In this document: positions 22,873-31,744 of the stretch, piece after piece
Position numbering within the stretch: the first letter of the stretch is position 1
Layout of the letters: every line of letters starts with the position of its first letter
Assembly (NCBI GenBank): GCA_947630285.1
Contig: CANRHD010000001.1
Location: 248,001-312,000, forward strand
Length of the DNA stretch: 64,000 nt
Direction of reading: 5' to 3'
DNA from: an uncultured Clostridia bacterium
GTDB lineage: Bacteria > Bacillota > Clostridia > Oscillospirales > Acutalibacteraceae
Notes under the pieces: model-generated
Told to the model about the DNA's origin: nothing
The model's database searches: none
What the model saw: the letters and a program-made list of their open reading frames with translations, nothing else
Made by a program: the position numbers and the translations under genes

Positions 22873-22890
22873 AAGGAAAGGATTGTAAAA

Positions 22891-23610
22891 ATGAAAATTA
22901 CGGTTATGAAAAACGCCCACGAAATAGGCAAATCGGTCGGCAAGCTGTTTGTTGACGCAATCAACGCAAAGCCCGACATCACCTTGGGGCTTGCTACGGG
23001 GGCTTCGCCCATACCTACATATAAATATATTTACCGTGAATATCAAAAGGGAAAGGTATCGCTGAAAGATGTTAAGACCTACAACCTTGACGAATATGTA
23101 AACCTCCCAAAGCAGGATAAAAACAGCTATTACAGCTTTATGCACACGGAGCTTTTCGACCACACGGACATTAAAGAAAAGAATGTGCATTTTCTCAACG
23201 GCAACGCCCGTGACAGCGCAAGGGAATGTAAAAAATATGATGAAATGCTTGAAAAGGCGCAGGTTGATATTCAGCTTTTGGGCGTCGGCAGGAACGGTCA
23301 CATCGGCTTTAACGAGCCGTCTATCTGCTTTTCAAAGGGCGCTTTTAAGGTTAATCTGACGCAGAGCACGATCAACGCCAACTCAAAGTATTTTGACGAA
23401 AACCCCATGCCCACCCAGGCGCTCACCATGGGCGTAGGTTCGATTATGAAGGCCAAGAAAATCGTTCTTATAGCGACGGGCATTGAAAAGGCGGACGCAG
23501 TAACCGCTATGGTAAACGGCGATGTTACGCCCGTTTGCCCTGCTTCCATACTACAGTTCCACCACGATGTTGAGGTTTACCTTGACGAGGCGGCGGCAAG
23601 CCTTTTATAA
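22891..23610 (+). CDS. nagB: Glucosamine-6-phosphate deaminase
   Basis: A 239-residue enzyme converting glucosamine-6-phosphate to fructose-6-phosphate and ammonia. Family motifs present: LGLATGASPIPTYKYI (phosphate loop), TYNLDEYVNL (catalytic Asp), LLGVGRNGHIGFNEP (ring-opening His) and the TMGVGSIMKAKKIVLIATG block. Length is typical. No nagA or sugar PTS lies beside it; it follows the FkbM gene by 18 bp with RBS GAAAGGA and ends in the terminator at 23643-23681. It may serve amino-sugar recycling from peptidoglycan or a surface glycan. Confidence 0.95.
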   Translation: MKITVMKNAHEIGKSVGKLFVDAINAKPDITLGLATGASPIPTYKYIYREYQKGKVSLKDVKTYNLDEYVNLPKQDKNSYYSFMHTELFDHTDIKEKNVHFLNGNARDSARECKKYDEMLEKAQVDIQLLGVGRNGHIGFNEPSICFSKGAFKVNLTQSTINANSKYFDENPMPTQALTMGVGSIMKAKKIVLIATGIEKADAVTAMVNGDVTPVCPASILQFHHDVEVYLDEAAASLL

Positions 23611-23642
23611 TCTTTCTTTTCAGAGTGAATTTCAGACTAAAC

Positions 23643-23681
23643 GCAAACAAGCTCTCCCGTGAAAGGAGAGTTTGTTTTGGC
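23643..23681 (+). terminator. Rho-independent terminator of nagB
   Basis: AAACAAGCTCTCC pairs with GGAGAGTTTGTTT (one G-U) followed by TTGG. It closes nagB. Confidence 0.75.
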
Positions 23682-23698
23682 GTTGGAAAGACGGAGGT

Positions 23699-23798
23699 TT
23701 CGCAGTCTGCGGACTGCGTCGAGGGCTTTGCCCCTCGACCCCACCGCCTTTTGAAAAAGGCGGGCGAAAACTTTGAATTTTAAAAACAGTTTATCAAA
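23699..23798 (+). repeat. Dispersed palindromic element, family 1, copy B (shortened)
   Basis: Begins with TTCGCAGTCTGCGGACTGCG and GAGGGCTTTGCCCCTCGAC like the copies at 1864-2016 and 50982-51101. It lacks the central CCCTTACCC...CAGGGGAA part, then resumes with AAAAAGGCGGGCGAAAACTTT and AAAACAGTTTATC. It lies between two terminators. Confidence 0.75.
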
Positions 23799-23834
23799 AA
23801 CAAGCTCCCCTGTAAAAGGAGAGCTTGTTTTGAT
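23796..23834 (-). terminator. Bidirectional terminator after the PASTA pseudokinase gene
   Basis: AAAACAAGCTC pairs perfectly with GAGCTTGTTTT around CCCTGTAAAAGGA. On the minus strand the stem is followed by TTTTTG, so it ends the pseudokinase transcript. Confidence 0.75.
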
Positions 23835-23846
23835 ATGATAATTAAA

Positions 23847-25538
23847 TTAAAAAATACCCATACTGTCGCCTATGGCGCCTATGATAGACTGCTTCGTCGT
23901 TGTGGTAGTGGTTGTGGGAACGGGACCCCAAACCTGAACATATATTTCCTTGCCCCTTTCGTAAGAACCGCCTGCTTCTGGAGTCAGGGAAACTACCTCG
24001 CCCTCGGTATGAGTGCCGTCGTTATTCTTTTCAATCTTTTTGCAGGTAAAGCCGGCTTCGGTCAAAACCTGCTCTGCGCCGGCATAATCCGAGCCCACTA
24101 CATTCGGCAGAACTACAAGCTCCTTGCCCTTGCTGACGACAACTTCAATGTCGGAGCCCATTTCCACCTGACTGCCCGGCTCAAGGTTCTGCGAAATTAT
24201 CGTTCCTGCGTCAACCTCGTTTGAAAACTCGTAGCTTGCGATAAAATTAAATCTCTTTTTCTGTACCTCATCGGAGCTTATTCTTGAATAACTTTGACCC
24301 CTGTAATCCGGCACTTCAAGCATTTCGGCCGCCGCAGGGAGGGTCGTTGTCTCCTTGGGGTGCTCTTTTAAGTATGTGACGCCGAAATAGCCGCCGACCG
24401 CCAAAACGCCAATGCCTATTACTATGGCAAAGGTTATGAGCATCATTCTGATTTGCTCGCTCTTTCGCTGTTCCCGTGCCGCCTGAAGCTCAAGAATACG
24501 CCTTTTTTCAAGCTCCTCTTTGGTAGTTCCCGACTGCTCCGCCTCATGGAGCTGATTGGAAACCATTTTGCTCGGTGCGCCCGAAAGCTCCTCACGCAAA
24601 TCGTCTATATTTGCGGTTCTGTCGCTTGGTGAAATCATAAGCGCATGGTCGAGAGCGGAAGTGAGATACGCCGGTAAGGTCTCGGCAAATTTGGGAGGAA
24701 TCATCAACTTGTCGTTTGTAATCCTCTGTGTTGCCTCAACGGGAATACTGCCGACAAGCGCACGGTAAACTACTGCGCCCAATGCGTAAATATCGGTCCA
24801 AACGCCCGTATCGTCAACATCGTTATACTGCTCTATTGCGGCATAGCCGGGAAAAATCTCCGCAGTTATGCTTGTTTTAAGGCATCTTGCCTCGGCTATC
24901 ATAAAGCCTGTAAGCCTTAATTTACCGTCCCTGCCGAGCACAAGGGTATCGGGTGAAATTCCCCTGTGGTAAACATTCATGGAATGTAATGCCGAAACGG
25001 TGGTAAGCACGGGCATAAGCAAGACCTTTACCTTTTCCCAGGTAAGGTAGCCCGTTCTGCTTTTTAAAAGGAAATCCCTTAATGTTATGGTTTCAATATA
25101 TTCGGAAATGGCGTAAGCCGTATTATTTTCCTCTATAATATCGAGCACGGGGATAAGCGAGGTAAGATTTCTCCCCCTTGCAAGCTTGCGCCAAAGCTTG
25201 AGAAATGATTCCATACCGTCAAAATAATCGGACTGCCTGCCCTCTCTTATTTCAACCTCCGACTGCGAATAGGTACGGTCAGCAAGATTTTCGGGCAGAT
25301 ATTCCCTGACGGTAACGGCGGTTTTGCTTTCGGCGTCCCAGCCCATGTAGGTGACCCCGTCGCCGCCGGAGGCTATCATTTTACCTATAATATACCTGCC
25401 GCCTATAATTGTTCTTAAAGGCAGATAAGGTTTTATCTGAGGCGTATCCGCACGGAATCCGCAATATGGACATTGCTTTTGAGAGCCAATTTCTTTCATG
25501 CAGCTCATACATAAATTTTCGGCTATCACAAAACTCAT
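23847..25538 (-). CDS. PASTA-domain Ser/Thr kinase homologue with degenerate catalytic site (pseudokinase)
   Basis: A 563-residue membrane protein. Residues 10-26 form a zinc ribbon (CMSC, CPYC). A kinase-like domain spans about 45-325, one membrane segment lies near 365-390, and two PASTA domains follow (about 405-470 and 472-540) outside the cell. The kinase fold is recognisable (GRYIIGKMIASGGDGVTY, ALHSMNVYHRG, WTDIYALGAVVYRAL), but every key residue is changed: the VAIK lysine is Arg78, HRD is HRG (191-193), the catalytic-loop Asn is Thr198, and DFG is TGF (210-212). It should therefore bind cell-wall muropeptides or lipid II without phosphorylating. No PP2C phosphatase gene is adjacent. 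It lies next to three dockerin protein genes. Confidence 0.85.
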   Translation of the reverse strand: MSFVIAENLCMSCMKEIGSQKQCPYCGFRADTPQIKPYLPLRTIIGGRYIIGKMIASGGDGVTYMGWDAESKTAVTVREYLPENLADRTYSQSEVEIREGRQSDYFDGMESFLKLWRKLARGRNLTSLIPVLDIIEENNTAYAISEYIETITLRDFLLKSRTGYLTWEKVKVLLMPVLTTVSALHSMNVYHRGISPDTLVLGRDGKLRLTGFMIAEARCLKTSITAEIFPGYAAIEQYNDVDDTGVWTDIYALGAVVYRALVGSIPVEATQRITNDKLMIPPKFAETLPAYLTSALDHALMISPSDRTANIDDLREELSGAPSKMVSNQLHEAEQSGTTKEELEKRRILELQAAREQRKSEQIRMMLITFAIVIGIGVLAVGGYFGVTYLKEHPKETTTLPAAAEMLEVPDYRGQSYSRISSDEVQKKRFNFIASYEFSNEVDAGTIISQNLEPGSQVEMGSDIEVVVSKGKELVVLPNVVGSDYAGAEQVLTEAGFTCKKIEKNNDGTHTEGEVVSLTPEAGGSYERGKEIYVQVWGPVPTTTTTTTKQSIIGAIGDSMGIF

Positions 25539-25619
25539 CTCATTTCAGAAATATTTTTCATCAATTTATCATAACAAAGTATATGCGCTTTTGTCAAGCA
25601 AATAAACAACAATAATCAA

Positions 25620-25658
25620 AAATGAAACGGCAACCGCAGAGATTGCCGTTTCTGTTTT
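25620..25658 (-). terminator. Bidirectional terminator after the 591-residue dockerin/FIVAR gene
   Basis: GAAACGGCAA and TTGCCGTTTC form a 10-bp stem. On the minus strand it is followed by ATTTTTG, on the plus strand by TGTTTTTT. It separates the dockerin genes from the pseudokinase gene. Confidence 0.8.
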
Positions 25659-25694
25659 TTGCTTATCGGGTTTTAAAAGAACTTTTTGTTCGTT

Positions 25695-27470
25695 TTATTT
25701 CTTAACAAGGCCTTGGATTGCACTTTGAAGAACGGGCCAACAATCTGCTACATCATCGGCAGGCATTTCTTCTACTCCCAAGGCCTCAAGAGCCTCGGCC
25801 TGCTCGATAGCAGCTTTAAGCTTCTGTACGGACTCATCGGTGTACTCTTCAAAATTTGTGCTCCTTGCCTTTTTGAGATAGGCAGTAAAGAGCGCATAAT
25901 CCATATCGTTTACATCAACTCTTTTTACAGCTGCATTTTTTGCGGCTTCGAGAGCGTCATATGCCGCCTGAACCTCCGCAGGAGTATTATTTTCCGTAAT
26001 TTCGTTGGCTTTGTCATACGCCTGCTGAAGTACGGCAATGGACGACTTGGTGTATTTATCGGCAAATCTTCCGACCTGATCAGAACAGTTTTTAATAAGT
26101 CGTTGTAAGCTTGTCAAATCCGACTTGAGGCCTTCTATAGCATCATTGAGCGCCTGTGTTGCCGAGATATAGTCCTCAGCGGCGGCGTCGGGATTGGCTT
26201 TAACGGCGTCCGCCTGCTCAATGGCCTTAGAAAGAGCGGATTTTGATGCGGAAGTATAGCCATTGGGATCAATCGCCGTGGCGGCCTCGTAAGCCGAGTC
26301 AAATTCGGAAGTGTCAAACTCCAAGGCTTCAATGGCATTTTCAAGCGCCTCCAAAGCGGCCTTGGCGCTTTCCTGAGTAGAAGCAGGGTCTTCCGTAACA
26401 GCCCTTGCCTGCTCAATGGCCTGATTAAGGGCGTCAACGGTATCCTTAGTGTAATACGCTGTGTCAAGCTCTTCGGCCGCCGCCAAGTCTTTTACAAGCT
26501 GTGCCTTGTAATCGAAAACAAGCGCCGCCTGAGCCTCTTTAAGAGCGTCTATAGCCTCTTTAATCTGTGCTGCCGAAGATCTTTCGCCGGAATTAACAGC
26601 CTTAGCGTTCTCAAGCGCCTTTGTAAGGAGCTCAACGCTTTCCGGCGTCATATATTCGGTATCGAGTTCTTCTGCCTCGCTTATAGCCGCTTTAAGCTCC
26701 GTCTTATCGGGGACAGGCTCAAAATTGGCCTGCGCCTCCTCAATGGCGGCAAGAGCCTCCGCTACCTGAGAGGGCGAAGCGTTTTTGTCCGCAAGCACCT
26801 TTTTGGCCTGTTCAACCGCTTCGTAATAAGCGTCAACAGTGCTTATCAAATAGCCCGTGGTGTTCTTTAAATAAGCGTCTTTTACAGCCTTTTCAAGCGC
26901 AGAGGTATCGGTTACAAGAGCCTTTTGGGCAACCTGAATATCCTCTATCGCTTTAGCTATCTGCTCGGCGGTAACATTATCCTTGCCGAGTAATTTTTCT
27001 GCGTCCGCAACAGCGTTGTTAAGGCTTTCAATGCTTTGGGCGGTATAGCCCTCGGTATCGGCGCCCTTTGCAGTATCTATCTCCTGCTTAAGGGCCTTCA
27101 TTTCATCGCCGTCGGGGTCAACGAACCCGTCGTCTTCTTCGGGCAAAGTAATTTCGCCCAAATTCCTTGTGCCTACAACATTTTCCAAAATCCACTTGGC
27201 GTCAAGAATGGTAATTTTACCGTCAAGCGTAACATCGGCCGCAAGGTTCTGCATTTCGTCAAAGCTCATGGATTTTACCGTATTGAGAAGCACATACCTT
27301 GCATCGAGAATGTCAACATCGCCGTCGCCGTCAACATCTCCGAGTTTAATTTTTTGCGCCGCTTTAACAGAACCGGCACCGTTAGCAGGTTCTGACGCAG
27401 CAAAGACTTCTGCCGAGAGGCATGAAAAAAGCATAACAACCGTTAAAATAATTGATAAATATTTTTTCAT
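25695..27470 (-). CDS. Secreted protein: N-terminal dockerin type I domain plus seven FIVAR-like repeats
   Basis: A 591-residue exported protein. Signal peptide 1-25 (KKYLSIILTVVMLFSCLSAEVFA). Residues about 40-105 form a type I dockerin with two calcium loops, GDVDGDGDVDILDARYVLLN and ADVTLDGKITILDAKWILEN. From about 118 to the end run seven 65-residue three-helix repeats of the FIVAR type, each with a Y/T-x-S-x-x-x-L-xx-A-x-xx-A core (for example GYTAQSIESLNNAVADAEKLL). There is no LPxTG signal or C-terminal membrane segment, so attachment would depend on a cohesin. FIVAR modules are known as carbohydrate/peptidoglycan-binding or spacer units in surface proteins. The dockerin at the N-terminus is unusual; most are C-terminal. 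RBS AGGAGG. Confidence 0.85.
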   Translation of the reverse strand: MKKYLSIILTVVMLFSCLSAEVFAASEPANGAGSVKAAQKIKLGDVDGDGDVDILDARYVLLNTVKSMSFDEMQNLAADVTLDGKITILDAKWILENVVGTRNLGEITLPEEDDGFVDPDGDEMKALKQEIDTAKGADTEGYTAQSIESLNNAVADAEKLLGKDNVTAEQIAKAIEDIQVAQKALVTDTSALEKAVKDAYLKNTTGYLISTVDAYYEAVEQAKKVLADKNASPSQVAEALAAIEEAQANFEPVPDKTELKAAISEAEELDTEYMTPESVELLTKALENAKAVNSGERSSAAQIKEAIDALKEAQAALVFDYKAQLVKDLAAAEELDTAYYTKDTVDALNQAIEQARAVTEDPASTQESAKAALEALENAIEALEFDTSEFDSAYEAATAIDPNGYTSASKSALSKAIEQADAVKANPDAAAEDYISATQALNDAIEGLKSDLTSLQRLIKNCSDQVGRFADKYTKSSIAVLQQAYDKANEITENNTPAEVQAAYDALEAAKNAAVKRVDVNDMDYALFTAYLKKARSTNFEEYTDESVQKLKAAIEQAEALEALGVEEMPADDVADCWPVLQSAIQGLVKK

Positions 27471-27612
27471 GTCTAAACCTCCTACATAGTTTTTATATAA
27501 ATCATAAAAATGATTTCAAAAAATTAAACAGGGAAAGGTCTTGGCGCAGGCAAAAGGGATTAATTCAAACGGTATTATTCTCCTTTTGCTTTTTCAAAAT
27601 GATAAAATATTT

Positions 27613-27969
27613 TTAAGTCTTATTATCTATATCTACCCAACCGTCGTTATCGTCAAAGACATCGCCCGAACCGACTTCCACACCGGGTATATTCTGAAGC
27701 CCTACTACGCACCTCAAAATAATTTTTGCGTCCTCGATGCCCACTTTGCCGTTGTGGTTTACATCTGCCATACTAAACTGTGCATCGCTAAGATCGGTCA
27801 AACCGACAGCGTATTTAAGCACGCATTTAGCGTCGCTTATGGTTATTTTTCCGTCGGCATTTACATCGCCCGGTTTAACGGGGTCTTTGGCAAACGAAAA
27901 AACGCTTAAAGAAAACATTGCGGATATTATCAATAAAAGCGGCATTAAAACCGATAAAAATTTTTTCAT
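27613..27969 (-). CDS. Small secreted dockerin protein
   Basis: A 118-residue protein that is little more than a signal peptide (1-27, ending SVFSFA) and one dockerin type I domain (about 32-97). Its two calcium loops read GDVNADGKITISDAKCVLKY and ADVNHNGKVGIEDAKIILRC. A short acidic tail follows (DVFDDNDGWVDIDN). No catalytic or binding module is attached, so it may be a stand-alone cap, competitor or adaptor for cohesin sites. It starts 5 bp after the stop of the upstream 410-residue dockerin gene, with RBS GGAGAT, so both are in one operon. Confidence 0.8.
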   Translation of the reverse strand: MKKFLSVLMPLLLIISAMFSLSVFSFAKDPVKPGDVNADGKITISDAKCVLKYAVGLTDLSDAQFSMADVNHNGKVGIEDAKIILRCVVGLQNIPGVEVGSGDVFDDNDGWVDIDNKT

Positions 27970-27974
27970 ATAAA

Positions 27975-29201
27975 TTATCTCCAGTCTATTACTCCGTCAT
28001 CTGTATTGGCATCGCAAAAATCCAAATAAGCCTTTACCGCTGCGGAAAGCTCATTTAATGCGGTCTTATAATCCTCATCAGTTGAAGAAGCATTTTCGTA
28101 AACTTTATTTTCCTTATCTATAACGCTCTGAAGCTTTTTCTGTTCGGCGGCAAGAAGCGCTCTTTTCTCCGCCTGAATTATATCGTCCCTTTTATCGTTT
28201 TTTGTTTTAGTTGCGGAAACGAGGGAGTCATACAAGCATTGCTTATATGTTTTAAGCCTTTTTATTCCCAGGTCAATCCCCTGAGAAGCTGTCCCGACAT
28301 CTTTTTTGTTGGAGGTCGGGGAGCTGTAAACCTCCCACGCCTTTTGGACGGTATATTTCAGGTATTCAATTCTCTCGGGATTGTATGCGGAACCGTCGAT
28401 TTTTTTGGTTAAATCAATTTCGTCAACGGAATTAATCTTTTTCGAAAGCTCCTGCTTGGCGTCTGCAAGCTCCTGCTTGTATGCGTCGATTTCATCGACA
28501 ACGCTCAACAAAACCTTTCTCGCATTTTTAAGCTGAAGCGCAGGGGCCTTTTCGTTGTTAAAAATTCTTTCTGCATAGGAAAGTCTTGAATTGAGATTAT
28601 TAACTAAATCCGACTCACAGCATTGAGTGTCAACCGACCTTGCGTACTCTATCGCCTCGCCGAGATAATCTCTTAAAGATTTGAGGGCGGAAATTGCACC
28701 GTCAAGCTCATTGTAGGCGGCTTTGATCTGCTCCTCGGTGGGATTTTCGGAGCTTGCCACGGCACGGGCGTTTTCCAAAGCCGCATTAAGCGCCGCCACG
28801 GTATCGTCGGTATAGTATTCGATTTTTTCAATACTCTCCGCCTGAGCTATTTTATCCTTAAGTGCGCCGAGGTCGGGAGCGATAACCTCCGTTGAGGGCT
28901 CCGTACTCGGTTGAGTTGTAGTTGGCGGCTGTCGCAGTTTTGCAACGATTTGCAAAATCCACTTTGCATCGACCAGGTCTATCCTGCCGTCGCTGTTGAC
29001 ATCTGCCGAATCTTCCTGCTGACTGTTCAGGGTTTTGGCGTTTACCATTTTAAGCAAAACCCACCTTGCGTCAACAATAGAAATTCTGCCGTCGGCATTT
29101 ACATCGCCCTTTGCGGCGCCTGCAAAGCCGATTACGGTAATTGCAAATGTGAAAATAACGACAAGGAAAGCAGATATTAACATTACTGTTCTTTTTTTCA
29201 T
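27975..29201 (-). CDS. Secreted protein: N-terminal dockerin plus helical FIVAR-like repeats
   Basis: About 408 residues. Signal peptide (KKRTVMLISAFLVVIFTFAITVIGFAG), dockerin type I at about 32-95 (GDVNADGRISIVDARWVLLK and ADVNSDGRIDLVDAKWILQI), a Thr/Pro/Ser linker (about 96-110), one clear FIVAR repeat (YTDDTVAALNAALENARAV), and then about 230 residues of charged helical sequence that seem to be diverged repeats. It is the first gene of the dockerin cluster. Start chosen at the second ATG, 29201, seven bases from TAGGAG; the ATG at 29207 is too close to that site. Function unknown beyond probable cohesin docking. Confidence 0.8.
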   Translation of the reverse strand: MKKRTVMLISAFLVVIFTFAITVIGFAGAAKGDVNADGRISIVDARWVLLKMVNAKTLNSQQEDSADVNSDGRIDLVDAKWILQIVAKLRQPPTTTQPSTEPSTEVIAPDLGALKDKIAQAESIEKIEYYTDDTVAALNAALENARAVASSENPTEEQIKAAYNELDGAISALKSLRDYLGEAIEYARSVDTQCCESDLVNNLNSRLSYAERIFNNEKAPALQLKNARKVLLSVVDEIDAYKQELADAKQELSKKINSVDEIDLTKKIDGSAYNPERIEYLKYTVQKAWEVYSSPTSNKKDVGTASQGIDLGIKRLKTYKQCLYDSLVSATKTKNDKRDDIIQAEKRALLAAEQKKLQSVIDKENKVYENASSTDEDYKTALNELSAAVKAYLDFCDANTDDGVIDWR

Positions 29202-29273
29202 ACTCATTCTCCTACATTATAAAACTAATAAATCTATATTTCAAGACATATTTTAAATTTTTTGCAATTTTTT

Positions 29274-29717
29274 TCAGTTTTTTCCTGTAGAACCAAAACC
29301 TCCTGAACCCCTTTGTGTTTCGTTAAGCTCGTCGCAAAGCTCAATTTCGGGAGTTGCGACAGGCTCAATCACCATTTGAGCTATTCTCTCAAAAGGTTTA
29401 ATCTCATATTCGCCTTCGGTTTGTTTTATCACCCCTATTCTTATTTCTCCACGGTAATCGCTGTCGATTACGCCCACGGAGTTTAAAAGGCTTATGCCCT
29501 GTTTTATTGCAAGTCCGCTTCTCGCATAAATAAAAGCGGCATAATCCCGTCTGCCTATTTCAACCGCAATACCCGTAGGTATAACCGCAGTATCGCCCTT
29601 ATTGAGAATTATCGGCTGTTCTATGCAGGCGTAAAGGTCGAAGCCTGCGGAGCCGTCCGTAGCCCTCTGAGGCAGTTTTGCGCCCTGCGTCAGCTTTTTT
29701 ACTTTGATTTTTTCCAT
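29274..29717 (-). CDS. dut: dUTP diphosphatase
   Basis: A 147-residue trimeric-type dUTPase that hydrolyses dUTP to dUMP, keeping uracil out of DNA and feeding dTMP synthesis. Conserved motifs in order: SAGFDLYA, YARSGLAIKQGI, GVIDSDYRGEI (uracil/metal region), the FERIAQMVIEP strand and the P-loop-like RGSGGFGSTG at the C-terminus. Length is normal. It abuts the U32 gene with a one-base overlap, so it is translated from the same mRNA as zapA and the U32 gene. Confidence 0.95.
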   Translation of the reverse strand: MEKIKVKKLTQGAKLPQRATDGSAGFDLYACIEQPIILNKGDTAVIPTGIAVEIGRRDYAAFIYARSGLAIKQGISLLNSVGVIDSDYRGEIRIGVIKQTEGEYEIKPFERIAQMVIEPVATPEIELCDELNETQRGSGGFGSTGKN

Positions 29718-31744
29718 TATTCAACACCTCTGTAATATAAGCCTCTTGTAAAATCCTTTTCGGGTTTTAAACGGTTTTCATAGCTTTTTAAGACCGCTTT
29801 GACCTCCCCTTTTTGCTCGGTGGTAAAGAAAAGCACATCAAAATGCGTGTTTTTGATCTCGTCCGACCTGTCCGACATATAAAGCGGTCTTGAATTGAGA
29901 ATTTCGGAAAATCCGTTTTGACAGATTATCGGGAAGTCTATTTTTTTCCTGTCGGTAATTTTTCCGTTTTTACCGCATACGGCACAGCTTTTCCCGTTTT
30001 TTACGGGGCAGTTCCTCGTCAGCATTAACGGTATTCTTCCGTAAACCGCACAGCCCGTTTTTATCGCTTTGCTTAATTTTGAAATTTGGCTTACGCTTAA
30101 CTCATATGAAAGCACGGCGTGGGAAATTCCGAATTGCGAAAGCTCCGAGAGGGATATGCTGTTAAATATATTCAAAAACGGTCCGCCGATTATTTTCTTA
30201 TCGGCGTTTAAAGCTATTGCCACTCCGTCAAGCGTATTGCACATAACATATTCTGCCGGGCTGTGTTTCAGTTTTTCGCAAATTTCGCCGCTGTTAAAGA
30301 ATACGCCCCTCGGAAGCATCAGGCCTGCGCCGTATTTTCTGACGGTCCTTTCGTCCGCCGTAAAGGGCAGAAAAATTTTATCGTATTTTATGCCGTCGGG
30401 TATATTGTTTTCATCGTAAAAGCAGAGATAGGTTTCCCTTTTTTGCGGTGGGGGCAAATTCTTTTTCGGAAAATCAAATTCCCTTATGTTATAATTTTCT
30501 CTGTGTGCAATTTTATTTTCCAGAGCGCTCAAGGCCTCCCTGCGCAGGGAATTGAGCACCTGAACCGGCACGCTTGTATTTTCCTCTGTCTCGCAGTCGA
30601 TTTTACCTGCGCAAAACACCGTTCCGCCGCATTTTGAAAGCTGTTTTGCCGCTTTGCCGGCGTCAAGCGCAACGCTTAAAGCAGGCCGGCAGATATATTC
30701 GCTTACCGCCCGTGCGCCGTAATTTCCCGTTCGGGCGTTGAGCTCCGCCGCCCTGCCCTGCGAGACTTTAAGTTTAAAATCCACCGTATATAAGGGCTTT
30801 TCCTTTTCGTACACGGCGGAATATTTTTTTAAAAGCCCGTCTGTTGCCGCAACGACATTTTCCTTTTGCCTGCGGCCGAACATTTCCCTGCCCGTTTTGG
30901 CGTCGTAATATCCCGAAGTAAAGCCGGAACGGGAAAAGAGAGCCTCAAGGTCCGCCATTCTGCCCGAAGAGAGCGTTCCGTCAAGGCTTTCACGGCAGGC
31001 GGTAACTGCGGCGCAAACATATTCGGGGCGTTTCATTCTGCCCTCGATTTTAAAGGACTTAATCCCCATGGAAGCAAGCTCTTCCATATGCTTTATAACG
31101 GACAGATCCTTTAAGCTTAAATCGTTGCCCGTTCCGCCCTCAACCGAGAACGGAAGCCTGCACGGCTGGGCGCACAGACCCCTGTTTCCGCTCCTTGAAC
31201 CGAGTACGGCGCTTAAAAGGCATTGCCCGGAAACGCTCATACAAAGGGCGCCGTGAACGAACATTTCAAGCTCCAGGGGCGAATTTGCGGCAATGTATTC
31301 GATTTCCTTTTTTGACAGCTCTCTTGGCAAAACCGCCCGTTTAAATCCGAGCCGTTTTAAAAGCCGCAGACCCTCGACGGTTCCCGTTGAAAGCTGTGTG
31401 GAGGCGTGCAGTTCAATCTCGGGGCAAATCTCACGGGCGATTTTTGCAACGCCCAAATCCTGTAAAATAAGCGCATCCGCATTTGCCGTACAGATACGCC
31501 TGAGAGTTTTTGTCAATTCCCGAAATTCATCATCACTTACAAGCGTATTGAGCGCAATATGGCATTTCACGCCGTGAAGATGGCAAAAATATATGGCCTT
31601 TTCAAGCTCGCCGCCGTCAAAATTAGCGGCGTTTTTCCTCGCATTAAAATTGCCCGTTCCAAAATATACTGCGTCGGCGCCGCTCCTTACTGCGGCGGTA
31701 AGCGAGTCAAAATTGCCCGCCGGCGCTAAAATTTCAGCCCTCAT
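29717..31744 (-). CDS. U32 family protein (RlhA/TrhP-like RNA hydroxylation factor)
   Basis: A 675-residue U32 protein. The N-terminal TIM-barrel-like domain carries AEILAPAGNFDSLTAAVRSGADAVYFG, LHASTQLSTGTVEGL and the hallmark EMFVHGALCMSVSGQCLLSA followed by GNRGLCAQPCR, whose cysteines are expected to bind an Fe-S cluster. The long C-terminal half is of the collagenase-like/DUF3656 type. Although annotated as peptidases, characterised relatives (RlhA, TrhO/TrhP) hydroxylate cytidine or uridine in rRNA or tRNA. It overlaps zapA by 11 bp upstream and dut by one base downstream. Confidence 0.85.
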   Translation of the reverse strand: MRAEILAPAGNFDSLTAAVRSGADAVYFGTGNFNARKNAANFDGGELEKAIYFCHLHGVKCHIALNTLVSDDEFRELTKTLRRICTANADALILQDLGVAKIAREICPEIELHASTQLSTGTVEGLRLLKRLGFKRAVLPRELSKKEIEYIAANSPLELEMFVHGALCMSVSGQCLLSAVLGSRSGNRGLCAQPCRLPFSVEGGTGNDLSLKDLSVIKHMEELASMGIKSFKIEGRMKRPEYVCAAVTACRESLDGTLSSGRMADLEALFSRSGFTSGYYDAKTGREMFGRRQKENVVAATDGLLKKYSAVYEKEKPLYTVDFKLKVSQGRAAELNARTGNYGARAVSEYICRPALSVALDAGKAAKQLSKCGGTVFCAGKIDCETEENTSVPVQVLNSLRREALSALENKIAHRENYNIREFDFPKKNLPPPQKRETYLCFYDENNIPDGIKYDKIFLPFTADERTVRKYGAGLMLPRGVFFNSGEICEKLKHSPAEYVMCNTLDGVAIALNADKKIIGGPFLNIFNSISLSELSQFGISHAVLSYELSVSQISKLSKAIKTGCAVYGRIPLMLTRNCPVKNGKSCAVCGKNGKITDRKKIDFPIICQNGFSEILNSRPLYMSDRSDEIKNTHFDVLFFTTEQKGEVKAVLKSYENRLKPEKDFTRGLYYRGVE

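Noticed and set aside
25695-27470. Internal periodicity that might suggest a DNA repeat array or CRISPR
   Set aside because: The period is about 195 bp, diverged at the DNA level, and fully explained by seven protein repeats; there are no short identical repeats with spacers.
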